Assembly: GCA_963764685.1 (NCBI GenBank) | Contig: CAVXTT010000014.1 | Coordinates: 1 to 31,605, forward strand | Direction: 5' to 3' | Length of the DNA: 31,605 nt | Origin: CAVXTT01 sp963764685 | GTDB lineage: Bacteria > Bacteroidota > Ignavibacteria > Ignavibacteriales > Ignavibacteriaceae | Part shown: piece after piece, positions 24,722 through 31,605 of the stretch | How the letters are laid out: every line of letters starts with the position of its first letter | Position numbering within the stretch: position 1 is the stretch's first letter | Notes under the pieces: model-generated | Told to the model about the DNA's origin: nothing | Database searches by the model: none | Seen by the model: the letters and a program-made list of their open reading frames with translations, nothing else | Made by a program: the position numbers and the translations under genes

Positions 24722-25832
24722 ATGATAAAATTTTTAAGAGCTCCTTTTCTTATCGTTCTGATGTTGATACTGGGTGGTTGGGGGAATACCGGACATAAAA
24801 TAATAAACGGCAAGTCTGTTCAGTCCTTCCCACAGGAAATGAGCTACTTTAAAAGCTGGCAGACTCAGCTGGAGCTTCACTGTTCTGATGCTGACAACAG
24901 GAAAGGGAGTGATCCCTCGGAATACCCTAAACATTTTATAGATATCGATAATTACCCCGAGTTTCTCTCACTCGGTTCAATTCCTCAAGACTACGATTCT
25001 ATAGTTGCCATCCATGGATCTGACTTTGTTATCGATCAGGGAATTCTTCCCTGGGCTGTTTTAATATGCTGTGATTCACTTAACAAGTTCATTCACCAGG
25101 AAAGACTGGGATAAAGCAGTGCTTTTTGCGGCAGACCTGGGGCATTATGTGGCAGATGCTCATATGCCGCTTCATATAACAAAAAACTATAATGGCCAGC
25201 TCACAGGTCAAACCGGGATTCATTCCAGGTATGAATCGACAATGATAAATAAATATTATGAACAGATAGTCTATATTCCTGACTCAGCTGAATTCATAGA
25301 AGATATCCCTGGATATATTTTCCAATTTCTCTATTCTGATTACCCTTATGTAGATTCTCTTTTGAATGCTGAACTATTAGCAAGGAATTTTGCCGGAAAT
25401 ACTACCAGTGAGGCTTATTATTTGAAATTTTGGGAGTTTTCAAAGGATTTTACTACTAAAATGTTCTCCAAATCATCCAGCGCACTTGGCTCTCTGATAT
25501 ATACCTCCTGGGTCAATGCCGGTATGCCTTCAGCAGTTTCATCCCTTGAAACAGAGTTTGACCAGGTAAGTACTTTTAGTCTTTCCCAGAACTACCCTAA
25601 TCCGTTTAACCCCTCAACAGCCATAACTTACTCCCTTACCGAACCACAGCAAGTTACAATTACGGTTTGTGATGTGAAGGGGGAGGTAATCGCCCGGCTG
25701 GTAAATAGTTTTCACCCCGCTGGAGAATATAAGCTGAACTTTAACGGAAGTAAGATTCCAAGCGGGATCTACTTCTGCACCGCTTTAATAGGGACTGAAG
25801 TGGTCGTCCGTAAGATGGTCTTGTTGAAATAA
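24722..25832 (+). CDS. Secreted S1/P1-like zinc nuclease with T9SS tail (frameshifted)
   Basis: A signal peptide (1-~19) places Trp20 at the mature N-terminus: WGNTGHK matches the S1/P1 nuclease and zinc phospholipase C superfamily, where the N-terminal Trp and a nearby His bind zinc. Further ligands are seen in HFIDIDNY and in DLGHYVADAHMPLH. The C-terminal ~80 residues are a T9SS sorting domain (QNYPNPFNP, PSGIYF, KMVLLK). The frame breaks near 25078-25084: the first frame ends at 25114, while TRKDWDKAVLFAADLGHYV continues in the next frame. The span is a multiple of three plus one, so one base is extra (cttaaca). Corrected length about 369 aa. Probable role: extracellular nucleic-acid (or phospholipid) degradation for phosphate or nucleosides. 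Confidence 0.85.
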
Positions 25833-25840
25833 ATATATTT

Positions 25841-25865
25841 TCGACCAAAAATCAAATTTGGTCGA
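25841..25865 (+). terminator. Perfect 9-bp hairpin after the nuclease gene
   Basis: TCGACCAAA (25841-25849), 7-nt loop, TTTGGTCGA (25857-25865), 8 nt after the nuclease stop, followed by ttattt. The stem is AT-rich at the loop side and the T-tract is interrupted, so termination efficiency is uncertain. Position and symmetry fit a terminator better than an operator. Confidence 0.5.
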
Positions 25866-25982
25866 TTATTTGGCATTTCTCCACTGACCTCAGAGTGTCT
25901 CCTGCCGGGTTGCACCATAATCCACATTAAAATATCTTGGTGACAGTAAATATGGATCTACTCACAATTTACGAGGTGTTAT

Positions 25983-26474
25983 TTGACATCATTAACTAAA
26001 GCCTTCATAATAGCAGTTATGGTTTTGCTGGTTGGTTTCACAATAATTACCAATGAGAACAAGAATCAGACGCCAGCAAACTTTGAAGACGAAATTACAG
26101 TTAATGAAGAATTAAATAATTTTAATACTTCAGTTATCAAGTATGTTGATAAGGGAGAAATGATGGCGAGCTGGTACGGACGCAAATTCCATGGCAGAAA
26201 GACAGCTAATGGCGAAGTCTACAACCAGATGGCCTTCACAGCGGCACATAAGAATCTTAGATTTGGAACACTTTTAAGAGTAACAAATCCAGCCAATGAC
26301 CAGTCGGTTATTGTCAGGATTAATGACCGTGGACCCTATGTCAGAGGTAGAGAGTTGGATCTCTCTAAGGCATCTGCTTCAGCCCTGGGTCTTGTTGAGA
26401 GAGGTGTTGCAAAGGTAAGAGTCGAACAGTTAGCCCTTAAAGGAGTGAATTTTCCCGTAATTTCGTTCAACTAA
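25983..26474 (+). CDS. RlpA-like double-psi beta-barrel lytic transglycosylase
   Basis: 163 aa. A TTG start at 25983 is preceded by GAGGTG 6 nt upstream, and gives a membrane anchor/signal (residues 5-21, AFIIAVMVLLVGFTII). Residues ~57-150 are the RlpA/DPBB domain: MASWYGRKFHGRKTANGE, MAFTAAHKNLRFGTLLRV, and the catalytic-region INDRGPYV with ELDLSKASA. RlpA enzymes cleave glycan strands lacking stem peptides during septation. This one lacks the SPOR domain of the E. coli protein and has no lipobox, so localisation is likely by the N-terminal helix. Monocistronic, closed by a strong terminator. Confidence 0.9.
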   Translation: MTSLTKAFIIAVMVLLVGFTIITNENKNQTPANFEDEITVNEELNNFNTSVIKYVDKGEMMASWYGRKFHGRKTANGEVYNQMAFTAAHKNLRFGTLLRVTNPANDQSVIVRINDRGPYVRGRELDLSKASASALGLVERGVAKVRVEQLALKGVNFPVISFN

Positions 26475-26493
26475 GAACTGCTCTTTCAAGATT

Positions 26494-26520
26494 GGCCGTC
26501 AAAAAGACGGCCTTTTTTTT
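26494..26520 (+). terminator. Strong intrinsic terminator after the rlpA-like gene
   Basis: GGCCGTC (26494-26500), loop AAAAA, GACGGCC (26506-26512), then eight T (26513-26520). The GC-rich 7-bp stem plus uninterrupted T-tract, 19 nt after the stop codon, is the clearest Rho-independent terminator in the window. Confidence 0.93.
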
Positions 26521-26594
26521 ACCCGAATTTTCCAATTCCCTTTTGATCCTTTATTCTTCTGTTATATCCGAAATATATATAAGCGCTGCCTGCC

Positions 26595-26602
26595 TATCTT
26601 TG
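26595..26602 (+). promoter_or_regulatory. Candidate -7 element for the methyltransferase operon
   Basis: TATCTTTG matches the TAnnTTTG consensus, 86 nt before the ATG at 26688 and just downstream of the terminator of the previous gene. No TTTG is seen about 20 nt upstream, so only half the promoter matches. Confidence 0.3.
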
Positions 26603-26687
26603 GTATATATGGATGAAACCCGGAAGTTGCTTTTGCTCTTGTTAATCCCTCGTTTTATCTTTCAACTATAAAAAAGAAACTATATTA

Positions 26688-27245
26688 ATGAATAAATTAA
26701 ATTTGGGATGCGGTAATGATATCAGGGAAGGGTATACCAACCTGGATATAGTTGATTATGGCGGAAACATAATCCATGATATAAACACTTTTCCTTACCC
26801 GTTTCCGGATAATTATTTTGATGAAATTTATGCTTCACATGTACTTGAACATCTCAATAGTTTTCACAATACAATTACCGAACTTTACAGGATAACAAAA
26901 CCAGGAGGAATTATTATAGTTTATGCTCCCTTCTTTCTTAATACAAAATACTTCGGAGAGCCTGATCATAAAATTCCTTTCTCAATACGAACATTTGATA
27001 ATTATGAATTTATAGGTAACAGAAGGTTAAAATTCTATGAAAAGTGGAAGTTAAACCATAGGACAAACTACCAGGGGAAGGCCAGCTTTGAGATATTAGA
27101 GAAAAAGTTCATTACATCTCATTTCACTGCTCTTAAGTGGATGGATTTTATTGTAAACATTGAACCTGTCATTTATGAGAGATTCTTTGCGGGAATATTT
27201 TCTCCAGAAGAAGTTTATTTCAGACTCAAAGTTATTAAAGGATAG
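26688..27245 (+). CDS. Class I SAM-dependent methyltransferase
   Basis: 185 aa of the Methyltransf_11 type. Motif I is LNLGCG (4-9), motif II acidic LDIVDYGG, then FPYPFPDNYFDEIYASHVLEHL typical of small-molecule methyltransferases, and KPGGIIIVYAPFF. The substrate is unknown; relatives with this DxxxHVLEH arrangement are often found near polysaccharide genes. It is co-transcribed with the following membrane-protein gene (2-bp gap). Confidence 0.88.
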   Translation: MNKLNLGCGNDIREGYTNLDIVDYGGNIIHDINTFPYPFPDNYFDEIYASHVLEHLNSFHNTITELYRITKPGGIIIVYAPFFLNTKYFGEPDHKIPFSIRTFDNYEFIGNRRLKFYEKWKLNHRTNYQGKASFEILEKKFITSHFTALKWMDFIVNIEPVIYERFFAGIFSPEEVYFRLKVIKG

Positions 27246-27247
27246 TA

Positions 27248-27811
27248 TTGAACTGGTATCTCGAATTCGTTAAAGTTAATCCCATTCTTTCGGCAGTTCT
27301 GCAGTTTGCAGTTTTAGGTACTTTGGGGGAAGTAATCTCACGGTGGATAATTAAGGGAAAAATTTATTCACCCTTCCCTGCAAAACTCATTATTTGGAAA
27401 GCTTTTGTGTGGTCGGTCCTGGCTGTCTGCATTAAATATGCTTTCATAGGTTTTAATGGTTTTGTCGATGCGCTCATCCAGCACAGCATGCTTCCTGAAA
27501 TGGGTCTTTATTTAAGAGCTTTTGCTGTCTCTTCGCTTATGAATGTTCAGTTCGGTTTGTTCCTGGTTCTTTTCCACAGGATACTGGATAATCTTTACCC
27601 GCGCAGGAGCAATTGGGTAAATATCGATAAAAGTCTTTATTCTTTATTGTGGTTCTGGATACCCGCCCACACTATTACATTCACACTTCCGAAGGATTAT
27701 CAAATAGGACTTGCGGCCTTATGGTCTGTAGTTCTCGGTTTAATTCTGGGCTATTTCAGCCGTGGACAGGCAATTAAGGAAGAATCACCAGGAATTACAG
27801 TGGAAGTTTAG
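27248..27811 (+). CDS. Polytopic membrane protein, possibly Mpv17-like
   Basis: 187 aa from a TTG start two bases after the methyltransferase stop. About four to five hydrophobic segments: 10-27, 50-70, 85-110, 132-150, 153-172. The C-terminal part (SLLWFWIPAHTITFTLPKDY, then GLAALWSVVLGLILGYF) has the W-x-W-(I/P)-P...(N/T)F..(V/L)P pattern and length of the eukaryotic Mpv17/PMP22 family, which has scattered bacterial homologues. This is a weak, motif-level resemblance and the protein may be something else. The 3' end overlaps the convergent Nudix gene by 4 bp. Confidence 0.5.
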   Translation: MNWYLEFVKVNPILSAVLQFAVLGTLGEVISRWIIKGKIYSPFPAKLIIWKAFVWSVLAVCIKYAFIGFNGFVDALIQHSMLPEMGLYLRAFAVSSLMNVQFGLFLVLFHRILDNLYPRRSNWVNIDKSLYSLLWFWIPAHTITFTLPKDYQIGLAALWSVVLGLILGYFSRGQAIKEESPGITVEV

Positions 27812-28272
27812 TAAAATGTAACTTCGTGTGAGACGTACTTCTTATCTTTATAAATAAATTTTGCACTGAAGAATTTTTCCTGGAAAAGCCATCTAATAAA
27901 AATTTTGTCCCCATCCCATAAATTCAGATTTAACAATTCTGAATCAGGAATCCATTCCAGTTTTCCTTCATCTGAATCAATCATCTCTCCGGAATATTTT
28001 TCGACTGTAAACAGGAAGACATACCAGTCATCAACACCATCAAACATCGGGAATGTAATAAAGCCGTGAAGATGCGGATTAAAAATATCTAGCCCGGTTT
28101 CCTCCTTAACTTCTCTGATAACACAATCTTCGGGTGATTCGCCGGGATCAAACTTACCTCCGAGTCCGTTCCATTTACCTTCGTGGTAATCGTTTAGTTT
28201 TTTTGTCCTATGAATCATTAAAGTTGAACTGGTTTTTATATCGCGTACATAGCAAAGAGTAGCAAGTTTCAT
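27808..28272 (-). CDS. Nudix hydrolase, MutT/NUDT1-like
   Basis: 154 aa. The Nudix box is complete: Gly39, Glu45 (GKFDPGE), then REVKEETGL (53-61), giving GX5EX7REUXEEXGU. The preceding KWNGLGGK (33-40) is characteristic of enzymes that sanitise oxidised purine nucleotides such as 8-oxo-dGTP. No extra domain. Convergent with the membrane-protein gene (4-bp overlap) and divergent from the acidic-protein gene. Confidence 0.92.
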   Translation of the reverse strand: MKLATLCYVRDIKTSSTLMIHRTKKLNDYHEGKWNGLGGKFDPGESPEDCVIREVKEETGLDIFNPHLHGFITFPMFDGVDDWYVFLFTVEKYSGEMIDSDEGKLEWIPDSELLNLNLWDGDKIFIRWLFQEKFFSAKFIYKDKKYVSHEVTFY

Positions 28273-28455
28273 GGTGTTGATTTGAATTACAGGTATATTG
28301 ACTTAATAATATTCATAAACTATGTTATAACAGTATTTTCCTTAATTGTTCAAGATAATAAATCGGATGAGAATAAAAAAAATTGTCATAAAATAAATTT
28401 TTTTTATTTTTATCTGGCTATTAAAAAAGATTATTAATGAGGAGAGCCATTCACA

Positions 28456-28776
28456 ATGAATGATATAGATAATCTGTACGAAAAAGAAGAGGATAGTGTT
28501 TTTACTTCTTCAGCCGGATTTGAATTTCAGAATTTAAATGCCGCAAAGAAATCACAGAAAGATGACGACGACTTCGAAGATGAGGATGATGATGAATTCG
28601 AGGATGATGATGACTTTGAAGACGATGAGCTCGAGGATGAAGAAGAAGATGAGCTTGTTGATGAGGATGCATTAGTTGAAGAGGAAATCGGCGAAGAAGA
28701 TTTTTATGAAGAGGACTTTGACTTTGAAGATGAAGAAGAAGACGATTTCTTTGAAGACGAAGAGGATCTTTTATAA
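28456..28776 (+). CDS. Extremely acidic low-complexity protein
   Basis: 106 aa. Residues 1-35 are ordinary; from about 36 to the end the chain is almost entirely Asp and Glu with scattered Phe, Leu, Val and Tyr, and one basic residue near the beginning (KDDDDFEDEDDD onward). GGAG lies 11-15 nt before the ATG, supporting real translation. Such tails occur in RNA polymerase delta-like, chaperone-like or DNA-mimic proteins, but no domain is recognised. It ends 4 bp before the stop of the convergent hldD gene. Confidence 0.7.
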   Translation: MNDIDNLYEKEEDSVFTSSAGFEFQNLNAAKKSQKDDDDFEDEDDDEFEDDDDFEDDELEDEEEDELVDEDALVEEEIGEEDFYEEDFDFEDEEEDDFFEDEEDLL

Positions 28777-28780
28777 ATAA

Positions 28781-29746
28781 TCAATAACCTAAATACTTTT
28801 CTTTAAGCAGATAATTTTTTACATAGTCGGTTACACCATCTTCAAGTGAATTAATGGAGTTGTTGTATCCGGCTTTTTTTATTTTACCCAGCTCCGCTTT
28901 CGTATAATATTGATATTTCTCCTCCAGGTGATGAGGCAAGCTTATATATTCGATATCAACTGTTTTATCCATCGCCTTAAAAATAGCGGTTACCAGGTCC
29001 TTCCAGGTCCTTGCCATTCCCGAACCGACATTAAAAATTCCTCCCGTTTTATTATGCAGGAAGAACAAAGTCATATCCACAGCATCTTTCACATAAACAA
29101 AATCCCTCATTTGTTCCCCGTCCCTGTATCCGGGATTACCTGATTTAAACAGCTTTACTTTACCAGTAAGCTTAATCTGTTCATATGCCTTATGAACAAC
29201 GCTTCGCATATCTCCCTTGTGGTATTCGTTAGGTCCAAAGACATTAAAATATTTAATCCCGACTATAGAATGAAAACTCCCGTTATCATAGGCCCAGTTA
29301 TCAAACATAGATTTTGAATACCCGTACATATTTAATGGACGGAGTTTATGCAGATCTGCTTCATTATCATTAAATCCAAGGGTGCCGTCACCATATGTAG
29401 CTGCTGAAGAGGCATAAATAAATCTTATATTATTTTGATTGCTGTAAATGGCAAGTTTTTTTGTGTATTCGTAGTTATTGCTGAGAAGATGGTCTGCATC
29501 CTTTTCAGTAGTGGAGGAATTTGCCCCCATATGGATGATGGAATCTATTTTAAAAATGTGTGTGTCAATGCGGTTTATGAACTCGTTCTTATTTACAAAG
29601 TCTTTAAATTTCAAAGGAACAAGATTTTTCCATTTTTCTTCGTGCCCAAGTTCATCTACGATAAGTATGTTTGACTCACCTAAGGTGTTCAATCTCCAGG
29701 CGATAGCACTGCCAATAAAACCGGCACCACCGGTAACTACTATCAT
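28781..29746 (-). CDS. hldD: ADP-L-glycero-D-manno-heptose-6-epimerase
   Basis: 321 aa, extended short-chain dehydrogenase. GGAGFIGSAIAWRLN (6-20) binds NADP; ANSSTTEKDAD and the catalytic pair in MYGYSKSMFDNW (Tyr and Lys of YxxxK) follow, then KYFNVFGPNEYHKG and RDFVYVKDAVD. The combination of the GANSSTTE motif, YHKGxMRSV and length fits HldD/RfaD, which epimerises ADP-D,D-heptose to the L,D form for the LPS inner core. No other LPS gene is adjacent. It is transcribed divergently from metH. Confidence 0.9.
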   Translation of the reverse strand: MIVVTGGAGFIGSAIAWRLNTLGESNILIVDELGHEEKWKNLVPLKFKDFVNKNEFINRIDTHIFKIDSIIHMGANSSTTEKDADHLLSNNYEYTKKLAIYSNQNNIRFIYASSAATYGDGTLGFNDNEADLHKLRPLNMYGYSKSMFDNWAYDNGSFHSIVGIKYFNVFGPNEYHKGDMRSVVHKAYEQIKLTGKVKLFKSGNPGYRDGEQMRDFVYVKDAVDMTLFFLHNKTGGIFNVGSGMARTWKDLVTAIFKAMDKTVDIEYISLPHHLEEKYQYYTKAELGKIKKAGYNNSINSLEDGVTDYVKNYLLKEKYLGY

Positions 29747-29792
29747 AGTTTAACCTAAACCAAAGTTAATTTTTTAATGGATTCAATTTAAT

Positions 29793-29800
29793 TATATTTG
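29793..29800 (+). promoter_or_regulatory. Candidate -7 element of the metH promoter
   Basis: TATATTTG matches TAnnTTTG, about 73 nt upstream of the metH ATG at 29873. A T-rich run lies where the -33 element would be, but without an exact TTTG. No cobalamin or SAM riboswitch fold was recognised in the leader. Confidence 0.35.
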
Positions 29801-29872
29801 TGCGTTTTACAAAAAACACACGATTTTAACTTACTTGTAGTATTTTATGTTGATTGTTAAAGTGGAAATTAA

Positions 29873-31605
29873 ATGAGAACTACGTTAGAAAAGCTTAAGA
29901 AATTATTAGCTGAAAGAATATTGGTCCTTGATGGTGCAATGGGGACTATGATACAGGGTTATGGTTTATCAGAAGCGGATTTCCGGGGAGAAAGGTTTAA
30001 GAATCATCCATCTGACCTGAAAGGAAATAACGATATTCTGAATATTACCAGGCCGGATGTAATCAGAGAAATCCATGAGAAATATCTGCGGGCAGGTTCT
30101 GATATTGTTGAGACAAATACTTTCAGCAGTACAGCAGTATCACAATCGGATTATAAATGTGAAGCATATGTCTACGAGATAAATTATGAAGCAGCCCGAA
30201 ATGCAAGGTCTGCCGTTGATAAATATTCAACTCCGGACAAACCAAGGTTTGTTGCTGGAGCTGTAGGACCCACAAACAAAACCGCCTCCCCTTTTTAGTC
30301 CCGATGTTAATGATCCCGGTTACCGCGCTGTAAGTTTTGATGACCTTGTCGGTTACTACACTGAAGCTGTAAGAGGATTGGTGGATGGAGGAGCAGATAT
30401 TCTTCTTGTTGAAACTGTTTTTGATACCTTGAACTGCAAGGCAGCAATTTACGCTATTGACCTGTTCTGTGAAAAAAATAATGTAAGTCTCCCATTGATG
30501 ATATCCGGGACTATAACAGATCTTAGCGGAAGAACTTTATCCGGGTAGACTATTGAAGCATTTTATATATCTGTTGCCCATGCTAAAAATCTTCTGAGCG
30601 TGGGGATTAACTGTGCGCTTGGCGCAAAACAGATGCGGCCCTTCATAACTGATCTTTCCAAAATTGCCGATTGCTTTGTAAGCCTGTATCCCAATGCAGG
30701 CCTCCCGAACGAGATGGGAGGATATGATGAGAGTGCCGATATGATGGCAGAGGTTTTGGCAGATTATGCAGGCAATGGCTTTGTAAATGTAGTGGGGGGA
30801 TGCTGCGGCACAACCCCGGAGCATATTAAAAGAATTGCTGAAATAGCTTTTGAATACAACCCCAGGATAATATCTAAAAAAGAACCGCAGCTCAGGTTAA
30901 GCGGAATGGAGCCGCTTTTATTCACCCCTGAAATTAATTTCGTTAATATTGGAGAACGGACAAACGTTACCGGTTCGAAAAAATTTGAAAAGCTGATACT
31001 CTCCGGAGACTATGATGCCGCATTGTCAGTCGCCCGACAGCAGGTTGAGGGAGGTGCCCAGGTACTTGATGTTAATATGGATGAAGGGCTGCTCGACTCA
31101 GAAGCTGCAATGGCGAAATTTCTTAATCTCTTAACTGACAGCAGAACCTGATATAGCCAAGCTTCCTATAATGATAGATTCATCTAAGTGGAGTGTTATT
31201 GAAGCAGGCCTAAAATGCCTCCAGGGGAAGAGCATTGTTAACTCTATAAGTCTTAAGGAGGGGGAAGATGTACTTTAGAGAAAGAGCCCGGGCAGTAAGA
31301 AGGTATGGGGCAGCTGTTGTTATTATGGCATTTGATGAAGATGGACAGGCTGATTCATACGAGAGAAGGATAAGTGTACTTCAGAGAGCGCACTGGATTT
31401 TAGTAAATGAAATTGGATTTCCTCCTGAAGATATTATAATGGATCCCAACGTCCTTACCGTTGCAACGGGAATTGAACAGCATAACAATTACGCTGTTGA
31501 TTTCTTTGAAACCGTCAGATGGATCAGGCAAACCCTTCCATATGTGAAGACCAGCGGCGGTATAAGCAATGTATCGTTTAGCAATACGTAGTCCAACCAG
31601 TAGGT
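29873..31605 (+). pseudogene. metH: Cobalamin-dependent methionine synthase, disrupted and truncated
   Basis: The N-terminal homocysteine-binding domain (ILVLDGAMGTMIQGYGL; NDILNITRPDVI; zinc-site GGCCGTTPEHI) and the start of the methyltetrahydrofolate-binding domain (NFVNIGERTNVTGSKKF; MIDSSKWSVIEAG; MAFDEDGQAD) are unmistakable. The frame changes near 30287-30296 (stop at 30296), near 31131-31138 and near 31268-31272, always by one extra base. A TAG at 30546-30548 replaces the expected Gln codon in LSG(Q)TIEAF. Homology fades after about 31582 (SGGISNVSFS) and the cobalamin and reactivation domains lie beyond the window. The enzyme makes methionine from homocysteine. This is either a decaying gene or low-quality sequence at a contig end. 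Start: ATG with a weak AGTGGA upstream. Confidence 0.88.

Noticed and set aside
29747..29872. Cobalamin or SAM riboswitch in front of metH
   Set aside because: The interval is only 126 bp, AT-rich, and shows no B12-box or other conserved riboswitch core.

Overview
The window looks like chromosomal DNA of a low-GC member of the Ignavibacteriota/Bacteroidota (FCB) lineage. The evidence is two secreted proteins plus one gene relic ending in a type IX secretion (T9SS) C-terminal sorting domain of the NYPNPFNP...PSGVYFYQL...KMILLK kind, a TTTG/TAnnTTTG (-33/-7) promoter in front of a tRNA, weak Shine-Dalgarno sequences, and an ADP-heptose epimerase that implies a Gram-negative LPS core. No phage, IS element, CRISPR array or rRNA was found. 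The only RNA gene is a tRNA-Lys(CTT) cut by the left edge.

Layout. 1-5060: tRNA-Lys with its promoter, an esterase-713-type lipoprotein, a large seven-module T9SS-secreted protein, and an intergenic stretch with a dispersed repeat and a decayed T9SS tail. 5061-14644: the most unusual block, two convergent ABC-transporter operons that each begin with a STAS-domain regulator. The plus-strand operon is STAS-X protein, permease fused to an ABC_sub_bind receptor, then ATPase. The minus-strand operon is STAS-X fused to a kinase-like phosphotransferase, polar-amino-acid receptor fused to permease, then ATPase fused to a GHKL/RsbW-like domain lacking key catalytic residues. The two STAS proteins share a second, unrecognised domain (X). 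Upstream of the minus operon lie a perfect 10-bp inverted repeat and an 11-bp tandem array ending in a hairpin. I infer a transporter-coupled partner-switching signalling system.

14942-23035: a small protein of unknown function, a ClC-type anion channel/transporter with CBS domains, then a tightly overlapping operon (hexapeptide acyltransferase, carrier protein, AsnB-type amidotransferase, NadE-like ammonia ligase). It converges on a membrane protein plus AMP-forming ligase pair. This resembles a carrier-protein-based activation and amidation pathway of unknown product. 23139-29746: housekeeping and accessory genes (DUF72, metal-dependent cyclase/hydrolase, T9SS S1/P1-like nuclease, RlpA-like protein, methyltransferase, membrane protein, Nudix hydrolase, very acidic protein, HldD). 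29873-31605: a badly disrupted metH running off the right edge.

Caveat on sequence quality. Four genes carry reading-frame breaks (SBP-permease, asnB, S1/P1 nuclease, metH). All six clear frame changes have the same sense, one extra base in the coding direction. This, and the clustering in metH at the right end, suggests uncorrected insertion errors rather than true pseudogenes, but the sequence alone cannot settle it.
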